A stretch of 48,894 nucleotides of DNA, from the NCBI GenBank assembly GCA_025055035.1, contig JANWZB010000005.1:1-48894 (forward strand). The letters run 5' to 3'. The stretch is from Candidatus Kapaibacterium sp. (lineage in GTDB: Bacteria; Bacteroidota; Ignavibacteria; Kapaibacteriales; UBA4661). Shown here piece by piece: positions 1-8,885 of this stretch. The notes beneath the pieces were generated by a model. It was not told the DNA's origin and made no database searches. It was given only the letters and a program-made list of their open reading frames with translations. Position 1 is the first letter of the stretch; each line of letters opens with the position of its first letter. The position numbers were made by a program, and so were the translations under genes.

Positions 1-117
1 CGAGAAAAAAGTTTTGAGCTAGAGCGAAAAATACTAATTTCTCTCACACAATACCGTCAAGCTGTGCATGAAAAAGTTAGTTTGTGTGTAAGGAATCTGA
101 GTGTAGCCAAGATATAG
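1..117 (+). CDS. Possible C-terminal end of an unknown gene cut by the window start
   Basis: The first frame is open from base 1 to a TAG at 115-117 (38 sense codons), while the other two plus frames stop within 20 bases. The short peptide is polar and would be largely helical. I do not recognise it, and it is too short to exclude a chance open frame. If real, it lies about 90 bases upstream of the AraC gene on the same strand. Confidence 0.22.
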   Translation, partial: REKSFELERKILISLTQYRQAVHEKVSLCVRNLSVAKI

Positions 118-210
118 CGTGGGACAGTGAAAACCGAATGCAATAGAACATTAGAGCAAGCCTGTCTATGTTAGTAGGTGATGTTCTGGCAAAAGGAGGT
201 GCGCAAAGCT

Positions 211-1095
211 ATGGACTGTATGATGTACATACCAACAAAACCGCTTAATCGGTTCATCGAAAAATTTTGGGTTATTCACGACGACGCACTCGAGTATTCT
301 GCTAAGGTGTTTCCTGACGGCGTTATTCAGCTTATTATCAATCTTGGCGCACCGTATTCGGTGCTATGTCCTCATGGCTCAGAAGCAACGTTTCGGTTTG
401 GGTCGTTGTCAGGGGAGCGTACTTGTGCATGGTCTGTGAAGCAAGACCGATCGTGCCATGCTATTGGCATTCGTTTTCGCCAAGGCGGAGCATACCCATT
501 TTTTGGCATTCCATTGCACTTAATTGCCAACACTATTGTGGATATCGAGTTGTTGTGGGGAGCAAGCTTTGTTGAGAGGCTCCGGGACCGCTTATTTACT
601 GCATCATCGCCGGCATCTCAGTGCCTATTCCTTGTACAGGCACTCCTTGAAAAAGCAGGATACAATCCTCAAACCAATAGTATAGTGGACATGGCATTGC
701 AGTACATGGCAAATACTGAAGAACCCTGTATCCGCGATATTGCCTCGAATATTGGCATTAGCCATAAACATTTATTGCGGCAGTTCGACAAATTTGTTGG
801 AATTACACCAAAAGCATTGGTACGTATTCGCCGCTTCCAGCGTTCACTCAAGCTGCTTACATCCTATGCCGAATCCCGCCTGTATTCTTCGGCACTACCA
901 CTGTCTATGACAGAAATTGCCTACGAAGCATGCTACTACGACCAATCGCACTTTGTGCACGATTTTGAATCGTTTACAGGAATGACGCCCTCAAGTTTTG
1001 TCCATTACTACCAAGCACAGCAGCATCGATTGTTCGAGCCAGAGTATGCGCCAATTCGATACTATCGTCATAACCTTGTTACGCAGAATGCTTAG
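211..1095 (+). CDS. AraC-family transcriptional regulator
   Basis: A DNA-binding regulator, probably the local controller of the catabolic genes that follow. The N-terminal part (about residues 5-135) resembles the DUF6597-type sensing domain often found in AraC regulators (a FWVIHDD-like start, then a GIRFRQGGAYPFFG segment). The C-terminal 100 residues carry the paired helix-turn-helix of AraC/XylS proteins, with IRDIASNIGISHKHLLRQF as the first HTH and the typical YDQSHFVHDFESFTGMTP ending. I chose ATG 211 because a strong Shine-Dalgarno (aaaggaggt, about 192-200) sits 11 bases upstream. An in-frame GTG at 178 would place that motif inside the gene. About 190 bases separate it from the first catabolic gene on the same strand. 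The effector is unknown; the regulatory role is inferred from position. Confidence 0.88.
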   Translation: MDCMMYIPTKPLNRFIEKFWVIHDDALEYSAKVFPDGVIQLIINLGAPYSVLCPHGSEATFRFGSLSGERTCAWSVKQDRSCHAIGIRFRQGGAYPFFGIPLHLIANTIVDIELLWGASFVERLRDRLFTASSPASQCLFLVQALLEKAGYNPQTNSIVDMALQYMANTEEPCIRDIASNIGISHKHLLRQFDKFVGITPKALVRIRRFQRSLKLLTSYAESRLYSSALPLSMTEIAYEACYYDQSHFVHDFESFTGMTPSSFVHYYQAQQHRLFEPEYAPIRYYRHNLVTQNA

Positions 1096-1283
1096 TTAAG
1101 CTTCAAGCATATAGCACCAAGTGGCTGTGCTACCATCGATGTTGTTGTAATCGCCATATAGTTCCAACAAGGTTTTGTTTTCAAGTCAATTTTTTACAAG
1201 ATTTCTCCTCCTGGATCAGCTAAGTTGCTGCCTAAGGCTGTATATCTAGGCAACGCTCCACGCTTTTGCAGCAGTACAACGGT

Positions 1284-2207
1284 ATGTTGCAGCTTCCCAA
1301 CAGCGTTTTGCTTGAAGAGCAAGGCTTGCGCGATGGCTTGCAAATGCTGCCAGAATCGATTCCGACAGAGTATAAGCTTAATCTTGTAGAGCGACTCATC
1401 GATGCAGGTCTGAAACGCTTGCAGGTCTGTTCATTTGTTAACCCAAAGCTTGTGCCACAGATGGCAGATGCAGAAGAGCTGTGCAAGCTTCTTCCGAAGC
1501 GTGATGATATCGTATTTTCTGCGCTCACGCTGAATGTAAAGGGCGTCGAACGCGCTGTGCAAGCAGGACTGCGGCATATTGCTGTTTCTCTTTCGGCAAG
1601 TAATGCTCACAGTCAGAAGAATGCCCATAAAACCTTGAATGAAGCTCTGGAAGAATTCAAACAGATGGTACGCGTAGCAAAAGACACTGGGATACAGGTG
1701 CGAGGAGGCATCCAGAGCGCCTTTGGTTGCCGATATGAAGGACATATACCTGAAACACGAGTTCTAGAGCTTGTTCGGCATCACATAGATTGTGGTGTCG
1801 ATGAAATCGCGCTTGCTGACAGCACAGGTATGGGGTATCCCCTCGCTATACAGCGTGTGATGCAGGAAGTCCTACGCTTGGCACAAGGAAAACCTGTGAT
1901 TCTTCACTTGCACGACACAGAAAACAAAGGTCTAGCCAATCTGTATGCTGCTCTAGAAGTAGGTGTATCTGTATTTGATACTGCTTTTGGTGGGCTTGGT
2001 GGTTGCCCGTTTATTCGCGGTGCTACAGGAAATATTGCGACAGAAGACACAGCGCACTTTCTCTACCAGATGGGTATATCATCGGGTGTTGATGTGCGCA
2101 AACTTGCTGCCATCAGTAGCGATTTTGCCACGTTTCTGGGAAGACCACTTCCGGGTAAGCTGTACAAGATTGTTCAGCGCAGCGATGTTCAGTGGGAGGT
2201 ACGGTGA
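1284..2207 (+). CDS. HMG-CoA lyase-like enzyme (HMGL/TIM-barrel lyase)
   Basis: A member of the HMG-CoA lyase family, whose enzymes cleave a beta-hydroxy-acyl-CoA (3-hydroxy-3-methylglutaryl-CoA to acetoacetate and acetyl-CoA) in a metal-dependent TIM barrel. Visible signatures are RDGLQ at residues 16-20, SFVNPKLVPQMAD near 50-62, metal-binding HLHDT (208-212) and the flexible-loop cysteine in GGLGGCP (C241) followed by GNIATED. Length (307 aa) matches the family. The canonical glutamate before SFVSPK is glutamine here (Q47), and the usual EVGPRDGLQ reads EEQGLRDGLQ, so the substrate may differ from HMG-CoA. ATG 1284 begins close to the first barrel strand; an in-frame TTG at 1266 is less likely. 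It is the first gene of the plus-strand arm. A CoA-transferase 8 kb downstream could supply its CoA thioester. Confidence 0.82.
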   Translation: MLQLPNSVLLEEQGLRDGLQMLPESIPTEYKLNLVERLIDAGLKRLQVCSFVNPKLVPQMADAEELCKLLPKRDDIVFSALTLNVKGVERAVQAGLRHIAVSLSASNAHSQKNAHKTLNEALEEFKQMVRVAKDTGIQVRGGIQSAFGCRYEGHIPETRVLELVRHHIDCGVDEIALADSTGMGYPLAIQRVMQEVLRLAQGKPVILHLHDTENKGLANLYAALEVGVSVFDTAFGGLGGCPFIRGATGNIATEDTAHFLYQMGISSGVDVRKLAAISSDFATFLGRPLPGKLYKIVQRSDVQWEVR

Positions 2208-2210
2208 AGT

Positions 2211-3191
2211 ATGGCGTGGACGCTGCATAACCTTCGCGAGATTGTCAAGAGCATAGGCACACCTGCATTACCACGCGAGCAAGCAGTATGGCGCGATATG
2301 TTCGGCTGGACAACGCACTATGAAGGGCAGCTGACACAGCAGCAGCTGCACTGTTGGCATCTGGAGCCGCCTGTTCAAGGATACGAAGTGCTATATGGCT
2401 TCCCGTCTGCTCTTCATGGTCTGCTACGACTGGTATGCTTTACGCAATGTTCACAGCAGATAATTCGTGCTGGTGCGCAGATATGGGATACAGGGGGTAT
2501 TTTTGATTTTGATCTCCGAGTAAGCTCGATGAATGCAACGTACAATGCCTTGATTGATGCAGGGTGGTACGTCTTCGGCGAACCGCGTGAGCTGCGTGTC
2601 GGTCCGTTTGTGTTGAATGAAGCCTTGCTCTTTAGTCCTGAAGCAGCAGGCGTGGCATTAGTTGACAGAATTGAACCGCCTCTCAGCAAAGAAAACGCGC
2701 ATAATGGTCTGCTTGGATCGATTTATCTGAGTGTGACTGTGGCACAAGATATAAACGCAACGGCAAGGTTTCTGATAGACGTTCTAGGATTTACCCCAAT
2801 GGAACGCTTTATTCTCCAACCTTCTGTGCCCGAACCTACAGTATTTCGTTTGCCATGGAATATTGCCCCGCAGATTCCTGTGCACCTTGCAGCTTTTTCT
2901 CCGAATGGCAGGCGCGACACTCTTATCGAGGTATTACAGTTTGAAGGACTCCATGGCGAAGACCGCTCTGAGCGCGCTATACCGCCACATCGTGGATTAC
3001 TTATGTATCGCTTTCCAGTAAGCGGCATCGAGGAGTACTATAGACACGTTGCTGCTTGTTGGATAGTAACAACGCCCCTAACAACGGTAGAAATTGCCCC
3101 GTATGGGCAAACGCAGGTATTCGCAGTGCGCTCCCCCGATGGAGTGTGGTTTGAGTTTTTTGAAGAATCTCACCCATTTGCTATACCATGA
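2211..3191 (+). CDS. VOC-superfamily (glyoxalase/extradiol dioxygenase fold) protein
   Basis: A 326-residue protein with two vicinal-oxygen-chelate modules. One is centred on a FDFDLRVSSM segment and a second begins at SIYLSVTVAQDINATARFL, with the typical beta-alpha-beta pattern of a helix leading into a FLIDVLGF motif. The C-terminus has the usual RSPDGVWFEFFE ending of VOC proteins. The family contains extradiol dioxygenases, lyases and isomerases; metal ligands cannot be assigned with confidence, so no reaction is claimed. There is no signal peptide, unlike the second VOC protein of the locus (32753-33883). The gene starts 3 bases after the HMG-CoA-lyase-like gene, with a GGGAGGT motif 10 bases before ATG, and its stop overlaps the next start as ATGA, so the three genes are co-translated. 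Confidence 0.72.
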   Translation: MAWTLHNLREIVKSIGTPALPREQAVWRDMFGWTTHYEGQLTQQQLHCWHLEPPVQGYEVLYGFPSALHGLLRLVCFTQCSQQIIRAGAQIWDTGGIFDFDLRVSSMNATYNALIDAGWYVFGEPRELRVGPFVLNEALLFSPEAAGVALVDRIEPPLSKENAHNGLLGSIYLSVTVAQDINATARFLIDVLGFTPMERFILQPSVPEPTVFRLPWNIAPQIPVHLAAFSPNGRRDTLIEVLQFEGLHGEDRSERAIPPHRGLLMYRFPVSGIEEYYRHVAACWIVTTPLTTVEIAPYGQTQVFAVRSPDGVWFEFFEESHPFAIP

Positions 3192-4726
3192 CTGCTACGA
3201 CACAGAGCATACAAGCATTGAGCGCAGTAGAATGGGAGCTTATTATTGTTGGTGCTGGAACAGCAGGGATGCCATGCGCTATTGAAGCGGCAAAATCTGG
3301 ATTGAAACGTATCTTGGTGATAGAAAAATCTCAGAACGTCGGTGGCACGCTGCACTGGACAGTTGCACACATGAGTGCGGGTGGTACACAGTTGCAGAAG
3401 GCACGCGGTATTGAGGACTCGCCAGAAGAGCACTATAATGACATTATGAGAATCTCTGCATGCTCTGCCAACCCAGAACTCACACGCCTTGCAACGGAAG
3501 AGGCTCCAAGCACAATAGCATGGCTGCAGAGTTTAGGATTTCCTTTCGATGCTTGTTGCCCGACGCTTGTTTACGGGCATGCTCCGTACACACGAGCGCG
3601 AACATACTTTGCGAACGTGCAGCGTGGTGGTATCGTTTTGCTGTCGCTCTTGCTGCCTGAATGGGAACGATACATACGCTGTGGCGCTATTACGCTTCTT
3701 CTTGGGTGCACACTGACCGATATTCTTGCGTGTGATGGATGTGTATATGGTGTGAAGGTGCATGATGGTAGCGCGGTACAAGAGCATTATGCGCGTCATG
3801 TCGTATTGGCAACGGGTGGATATGCTGCTAACCCAAGCTTTTTCGCACGCGTTACGCCCTATGCACCACCGCTCTATTCGGCAGCGAACCCAACATCGCA
3901 GGGCGAAGGAATCGAAGCCGCGCTGAGGATTGGTGCGCAATTTCACGGTGCGGAAAAACATAACGTTAGTCTTGGTGGTATTGAACTTATTCCAAATTCG
4001 CAGCGCGTGGATATTTGGAGTGCATGGGCAATGGTATCGACATCGGCGTACCGCACAACGCGAGAACTCTACGTGAATGAGGAAGGCAAACGCTTTCTGA
4101 ACGAAGATGAGGTAAATGCAGATATACGCGAGAGAGCTGTAATGCGGCAACCTCGCTGGCAATTTTGGGTTCTCTTTGATGAATATGCATTGCATCAGTC
4201 GTATGCAGAGCATCAGCCACTTGTGCGGCAGTGGATAACAGTAGCAATGGTCAAGCAGCACGCTGCATTGGGTACGTATTTACGATGTGCTGAGAGTATT
4301 GAAAAGTTAGCCGCTATGTGTGGCATTCACGTGCGCCATTGTGTTGAGACCGTGCAACGTTTTAATACCAATATACATGGCATACCTGATGAATTCGGTA
4401 GAACAACGTTTCCTGCACCATTACATCAAGCACCATTCTACGCTCTTCGCATTAATGCTTGTGCACTTATTTCATTTGGTGGATTAGCAGTCAATACACG
4501 CTTTCAGGTTCTGGATATAAAAAACAAGCCTATACAGGGCTTGTATGCAATCGGTGAGATTCTTGGTGCAGCAGCGACAAGTGGTCATGCATTCTGTAGT
4601 GGTATGCTGGTAACGCCTGCGCTCAGTTTTGGGCGTATGCTTGGAAAGCAAATGCAAGAGAATATAGCATGCACCATACCGAGACGTCGCTCTGTGCAAA
4701 TTCCTACACTGTCGCTCAGAGCATAA
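3188..4726 (+). CDS. FAD-dependent oxidoreductase, fumarate reductase/ketosteroid dehydrogenase-type
   Basis: A 512-residue soluble flavoprotein of the FAD_binding_2 family, which includes fumarate reductase, tricarballylate dehydrogenase and 3-ketosteroid dehydrogenase. These introduce or reduce a C=C bond next to a carbonyl or carboxylate. The ADP-binding GAGTAG is at residues 22-27, followed by the acidic end of strand 2 (VIEKS). A second FAD segment HVVLATGGYAANP and the C-terminal GLYAIGEILGAAATSGHAF are typical. A capping domain lies between about 250 and 390. The start overlaps the VOC stop (ATGA). No heme or Fe-S partner is encoded nearby, so it probably works as a single-chain desaturase or reductase. 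Its substrate is unknown. A role in adjusting the oxidation level of an unsaturated acid is an inference from its neighbours. Confidence 0.8.
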   Translation: MTATTQSIQALSAVEWELIIVGAGTAGMPCAIEAAKSGLKRILVIEKSQNVGGTLHWTVAHMSAGGTQLQKARGIEDSPEEHYNDIMRISACSANPELTRLATEEAPSTIAWLQSLGFPFDACCPTLVYGHAPYTRARTYFANVQRGGIVLLSLLLPEWERYIRCGAITLLLGCTLTDILACDGCVYGVKVHDGSAVQEHYARHVVLATGGYAANPSFFARVTPYAPPLYSAANPTSQGEGIEAALRIGAQFHGAEKHNVSLGGIELIPNSQRVDIWSAWAMVSTSAYRTTRELYVNEEGKRFLNEDEVNADIRERAVMRQPRWQFWVLFDEYALHQSYAEHQPLVRQWITVAMVKQHAALGTYLRCAESIEKLAAMCGIHVRHCVETVQRFNTNIHGIPDEFGRTTFPAPLHQAPFYALRINACALISFGGLAVNTRFQVLDIKNKPIQGLYAIGEILGAAATSGHAFCSGMLVTPALSFGRMLGKQMQENIACTIPRRRSVQIPTLSLRA

Positions 4727-4774
4727 CGCACAGTGTATACAGCTTCCCTTCTAACATTGATGAACTAAGGTGTT

Positions 4775-6031
4775 ATGCGCATATTTTATGGTTGGATTGT
4801 CCTTGCTGCGCTGCTCATAGCCTACACAGCAACAAACGGTATTACCGTCAATACGCTACCGATGCTGTTTCCTGTGCTCGGAGAAGAGTTCGGTATTAAT
4901 CAGCAGCAAATTACTTCTGCCCCAGCATTGCTGTTCTTGCTCACAGCAGTGCTTTCAACGTTGTTTGGAATATTGGTGGAAAAATTCGACGTGCGGAATC
5001 TTACTATTACGGGTTCTCTCCTATTTGTTGGGGCATATTTGTTGTTGTCGGGCATGACAGCATACTGGCAGTTCTTACTTGTGTATGTGCTATTTGCAGT
5101 ATGTATGATTCTTACTGGCATTATGCCGAGTGTGCTTTTGATAACGCGGTGGTTTCAGAAATATCGTGGGATTGCGATTGGCGTACTCCTAATGGGTTCA
5201 TCGCTTGGTGCAGCAATCTTTCCACCGATTGTAGGCCCTATTATGCACAGCAGCGGCTGGCGTACTGCTGCGCTAGTTCTTACGGGTATTATTGCTATTT
5301 GTGTGCTTATTCCCATGCTTGTAGTGGTTCGTAACTATCCGTCCGATAAAGGAACTGTTCCAGATGGCTTATATCCATCATCAAGCGAGTACGATGCAAC
5401 GGGCGCTGATGCTCGTACAAATAGTGCAACGATGCACACTGGTTATAATATGCAAGAGGTTTTGAGTATGCCTGTGTTTTATCTGTTGGCCTTTGTAACG
5501 GCTGTGATGTGGTTCTGTATTGTGGGTGTAACACAGAATCAAACGCTCTTCTTCAAGGATTTAGCGATGGAGGCATCGTTTTCGACGAAAGTGCTGTTTG
5601 TCTTTGGTGTTTGTGCAATGATTGGAAAGCTTTTGTTTGGTGCACTGAGCGATAGATTTGATAAACGCAGCATTATGTTGCTGGCAACGTTGAATTTAAC
5701 GCTTGGTTCGAGTATTCTTCGCTTGATGGAGAACAATCCTGCACAGCTAGCTATGGTGTATGCAGTAATTTACGGTATTGGTTTCAGCGGTGCATTTACG
5801 ATGATACAAGTGATGATTGCAGAGTATTTTGGCGGACTGTCTTACCCTAAAGTTTTGGGTGTGTTTACAATGATAGACACACTTGCAGGCAGTGCTGGAG
5901 CATTCGTGCTTGGAGCAATGCGCACAGCAATGGGAAGTTATATTCCTGCATTTACAATGATGATTGTCCTATGCTGCCTTGCTGTTGTGTGTGTGATTAT
6001 ACTGCGCAAGCCAGAACCAAAGCAAGCATAA
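4775..6031 (+). CDS. MFS transporter, monocarboxylate/oxalate-formate antiporter type
   Basis: A 418-residue integral membrane protein with about 12 predicted transmembrane helices split by a central cytoplasmic loop (around residues 190-220). The N-terminal MRIFYGWIVLAALLIAY opening and the LITRWFQKYRGIAIGV segment after helix 4 are typical of the MFS monocarboxylate and oxalate/formate antiporter branch. It probably brings an organic acid or acid-like intermediate across the inner membrane, or exports one. The SusC/SusD pair on the opposite strand would cover the outer membrane. It begins 48 bases after the flavoprotein gene and ends 8 bases before the amidase gene. The substrate cannot be read from the sequence. 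Confidence 0.85.
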   Translation: MRIFYGWIVLAALLIAYTATNGITVNTLPMLFPVLGEEFGINQQQITSAPALLFLLTAVLSTLFGILVEKFDVRNLTITGSLLFVGAYLLLSGMTAYWQFLLVYVLFAVCMILTGIMPSVLLITRWFQKYRGIAIGVLLMGSSLGAAIFPPIVGPIMHSSGWRTAALVLTGIIAICVLIPMLVVVRNYPSDKGTVPDGLYPSSSEYDATGADARTNSATMHTGYNMQEVLSMPVFYLLAFVTAVMWFCIVGVTQNQTLFFKDLAMEASFSTKVLFVFGVCAMIGKLLFGALSDRFDKRSIMLLATLNLTLGSSILRLMENNPAQLAMVYAVIYGIGFSGAFTMIQVMIAEYFGGLSYPKVLGVFTMIDTLAGSAGAFVLGAMRTAMGSYIPAFTMMIVLCCLAVVCVIILRKPEPKQA

Positions 6032-6039
6032 CAGTGCGT

Positions 6040-7089
6040 ATGCAAGAACATGTTTCCACAGTAGCAGTACAGCCGTATAAAGCACTTGCATTGCAGCTAA
6101 CATGCCATGCTATCAATGCATGTAGCAATCGTGCGCAGGCACAAGAAGTGATCTCGGCAACGATTGAACGCTTAGGAAAGCAAATTCGAGCATCGAAAGG
6201 ATTTCTTGGGCATGATGTGCGTCTTGTTGTGCTTCCAGAATACTGCTTGACAGGATTCCCTATAAACGAAAGCATCGAAGAGTGGCGCAATAAAGCAGCT
6301 CTTGACCCGAATGGGAAAGAGTATGATACATTAGGAGCTATAGCTCAGCAGAACACCGTGTTCCTTGCTGGAAATGTCTATGAAACCGATCAGCATTTCC
6401 CAGACCTGTATTTCCAAACAAGCTTTGTTATCAATCCTGCTGGGAACGTCGTATTGCGGTATCGGCGTCTTATCTCGATGTTTGCTCCAACACCCCATGA
6501 TGTGTGGGAACGATACTGCGAGGTGTATGGTTTAGAAGCAGTGTTTCCTGTAGCACGCACAGAGATCGGTGCTTTGGCGTGTATCGCTAGCGAAGAAATA
6601 CTGTACCCTGAAATTGCGCGCTGCCATGTTATGCGTGGTGCAGAAGTTTTTCTACATTCGTCGAGCGAAATTAGTAGTCCTTTGCTGACACACAAGAATG
6701 TTGCAAAGCTTGCTCGGGCTATTGAAAATCTTGCATATGTCGTGTCAGCAAACTCTGCTGGGATTATCGGTACTGACATACCTTGTGCATCGGTTGATGG
6801 AGGCTCTAAGGTCGTAGATTATCGCGGAATAGTGCTTGCGGAAGCAGGTACAGGCGAAAGTATGGTAGCATCAGCAACGATTGATATTGAAGCGCTTCGT
6901 CGCGAGCGCCGACGCGTTGGTATGGCGAATATTCTAGCTCGGCAGCGATTCGAGCTGTTTGCTGCATCGTATGCCCAGCATAGCTTCTATCCAGCAAATA
7001 CACTGCTTGGGAAACAGGCCGATAGAGCACACTTTGTGCGAGTGCAGCAAGAAACGATTGAAACGCTTGCAAAAGCTGGTATCATTTAG
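6040..7089 (+). CDS. Nitrilase-superfamily carbon-nitrogen hydrolase (amidase-like), variant triad
   Basis: A 349-residue member of the carbon-nitrogen hydrolase superfamily, which uses a Glu-Lys-Cys triad to hydrolyse amides, nitriles or carbamoyl groups. The glutamate is in VVLPEYCLTGFP (E67) and the nucleophile in GALACIASEEILYPEIAR (C181). The position normally occupied by lysine (YRK) reads YRR, so the third member is R143. The start at ATG 6040 lies 8 bases after the MFS stop; an upstream in-frame ATG at 5971 would overlap the MFS gene by 61 bases and add a cysteine-rich tail unlike the family. In this operon a likely job is removing ammonia from an amide made by ring opening, which is inferred from context only. 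Confidence 0.8.
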   Translation: MQEHVSTVAVQPYKALALQLTCHAINACSNRAQAQEVISATIERLGKQIRASKGFLGHDVRLVVLPEYCLTGFPINESIEEWRNKAALDPNGKEYDTLGAIAQQNTVFLAGNVYETDQHFPDLYFQTSFVINPAGNVVLRYRRLISMFAPTPHDVWERYCEVYGLEAVFPVARTEIGALACIASEEILYPEIARCHVMRGAEVFLHSSSEISSPLLTHKNVAKLARAIENLAYVVSANSAGIIGTDIPCASVDGGSKVVDYRGIVLAEAGTGESMVASATIDIEALRRERRRVGMANILARQRFELFAASYAQHSFYPANTLLGKQADRAHFVRVQQETIETLAKAGII

Positions 7090-7200
7090 TAATCTCAGAC
7101 ACACAAACGTATTGCAGTCGCCACAACCATCATTGACGAAGAAGCTCTTACAAGAAATGTTCTTTTATCACTGTCTTACACGTATTCCTGTGCACGTATT

Positions 7201-8409
7201 ATGGACGCTAGAACTGTATCACCGTCTGTTCCGCCTGTATGGAGCACCATCGCAACACACGGCGTATTCCCTGAAGCAAAGCATGATGAAATTGCTCGCT
7301 ATAACTTTTTAGCGAACCTGAACAAGTATTTATCGACTGTTGTTGCTCCGGGAAACCGTATCGCTTATGAAAAGCGTGTTCGGCCGCGCTTCCGTGCCGA
7401 GCATGGACGGGATTTTCAGAATCGCGATGAAGTGCGCAAAGCAATGAAACAAGATCCATACTACCAAATGTGGAGTGCGCTACGGCGCACAACTATGGAA
7501 ATGCGCCAGCAAAATGGGCGGAGCATCACGATTCGCCAAGCTCCTGAACTCGCCGAAAAAGCTGCAAAGCTTAATGAAGGCAAAGAAACTCTCGTGCTGA
7601 ATCCGTCGGTCAAGGTTCCACACTATCTGACAGTGATGGACAATCACTGTATGCCGGGTAGTTATCATACTGAACTCTTCGAGGGCGACGTTTCGGCAGC
7701 AGCAAACTATGATACTGGGCTTTTTGTAACAACAGCCGGTGGCTTAGGAAGACTCTCCGATGGGGGCGGCAAGGCAATCGCACAATGGGTGCTATCGCAG
7801 TATCCTGAGTTTAAGCCAAAGCGTATCCTCGATATAGGCTGCGGGCTAGGACACAATACGCTGCCATTGGCACAAGCATTCCCCGATGCCGAAGTTATTG
7901 GAATTGACGTTGGTGCACCAATGCTGCGCTATGGTCATGCACGAGCGCAGTCGCTTGGTGTGCGGAATGTGAAGTTCATACAAGCGGATGCTGCACAAAC
8001 AGGCTTCCCCGACGAGTCATTCGACTGGATACAAACAACTATGTTCCTGCATGAGACGTCGTTTCTGGCGATTCACCGCATTATGCAAGAGATTTATCGT
8101 ATGCTGAAACGTAACGGCTTAACACTTCATATCGAGCAGCCACAATACACACCCGATATGGACTTGTTCGAACAAACGATGCGCGACTGGGATGCATTCT
8201 ACAATAACGAGCCATTTTGGGGTGTTATGCATGATCTTGATCCTGCTGCACTTATGGAACAAAGTGGGTTCGATAGAAAAGAGTTCTTTCAAATCGGTGT
8301 ACGTGCAGTCAATGACCTCGAGGACTTCACCAAGCCGCGCCAGCAGCCAGAGGCCGAAGATTATGGTCGCGCGGCAGTGTGGAACGTCTTTGGAGCATGG
8401 AAACGTTAG
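7201..8409 (+). CDS. Class I SAM-dependent methyltransferase with long N-terminal extension
   Basis: A 402-residue protein whose residues 190-345 form a class I methyltransferase: motif I is ILDIGCGLGHNTL, the acidic residue after strand 2 is in VIGIDVGAP, and a post-I segment IQADAAQTGFPDESFDWI follows. The N-terminal 180 residues form an extra domain, unusual for simple small-molecule methyltransferases, with a helical segment YYQMWSALRRTTMEMRQ and a YLTVMDNHCMPGSYH stretch. A 111-base gap separates it from the amidase gene, the largest gap so far in this arm, and could hold an internal promoter, although I see no strong one. Its acceptor is unknown. A methyltransferase in a degradative cluster may act on the carbon skeleton or transfer a methyl group from the substrate. 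Confidence 0.75.
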   Translation: MDARTVSPSVPPVWSTIATHGVFPEAKHDEIARYNFLANLNKYLSTVVAPGNRIAYEKRVRPRFRAEHGRDFQNRDEVRKAMKQDPYYQMWSALRRTTMEMRQQNGRSITIRQAPELAEKAAKLNEGKETLVLNPSVKVPHYLTVMDNHCMPGSYHTELFEGDVSAAANYDTGLFVTTAGGLGRLSDGGGKAIAQWVLSQYPEFKPKRILDIGCGLGHNTLPLAQAFPDAEVIGIDVGAPMLRYGHARAQSLGVRNVKFIQADAAQTGFPDESFDWIQTTMFLHETSFLAIHRIMQEIYRMLKRNGLTLHIEQPQYTPDMDLFEQTMRDWDAFYNNEPFWGVMHDLDPAALMEQSGFDRKEFFQIGVRAVNDLEDFTKPRQQPEAEDYGRAAVWNVFGAWKR

Positions 8410-8492
8410 AAAAAGTCCCCTAAAAATCACGCTCCTGCGCTGTTGTGTAGCAGAGGGCAGTATCTATCACTTTTTATGAGCAGAAGAACATC

Positions 8493-8855
8493 ATGCGAGA
8501 ACTGAATGTCATTGCTCTTGCAAATGCGAAAAGTAAAGGGAAACGCCCATACTTTTTCGATGATCCAGCAGTTGAGCGCGTACTTGCTATTACGATGGCT
8601 GTAGCTGGAGAGCTCGCCGTAGTGCACGAGCGTCTAGATACGATAGAGCGGTTGCTGGAAAGTAAAGGTACACTGAGCCGCGCCGAAATTGAGGCGTATC
8701 GTCCGGATGCTCAAGCTGCCGAGGAACGCCAGCACTGGCATGCTGAATATATTGCACGGATACTGCGCATTGTCCAGCAGGAATTAGAAGCACTGCAGCA
8801 TCCAGAAGCAAACCGTGATTTGGAGGAAATTGCAGAAGAACTGAGTAGAACATGA
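8493..8855 (+). CDS. Small helical protein of unknown function
   Basis: I do not recognise this 120-residue protein with confidence. It opens with a polar stretch ending in PYFFDDPAVERVLA, then is almost wholly helical and charged, with a heptad-like run LAVVHERLDTIERLLESKG and a second helix YIARILRIVQQELEALQ that suggest a short coiled coil or helical bundle. There is no signal peptide and no cysteine. It is co-directional with its neighbours and sits between the methyltransferase and a SnoaL-like protein. It could be a small accessory subunit of one of the flanking enzymes. Confidence 0.65.
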   Translation: MRELNVIALANAKSKGKRPYFFDDPAVERVLAITMAVAGELAVVHERLDTIERLLESKGTLSRAEIEAYRPDAQAAEERQHWHAEYIARILRIVQQELEALQHPEANRDLEEIAEELSRT

Positions 8856-8885
8856 TGTCGATGTGTTTTGACTAATCGGACAACT

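Noticed and set aside
178-210. Earlier GTG/ATG starts for the AraC regulator
   Set aside because: The clear Shine-Dalgarno at about 192-200 would fall inside the coding sequence; it is correctly spaced for ATG 211.
3533-4261. 242-codon open frame on the minus strand
   Set aside because: It lies wholly antisense to the FAD oxidoreductase gene, is unusually rich in Cys, His and Arg, and matches no pattern I know.
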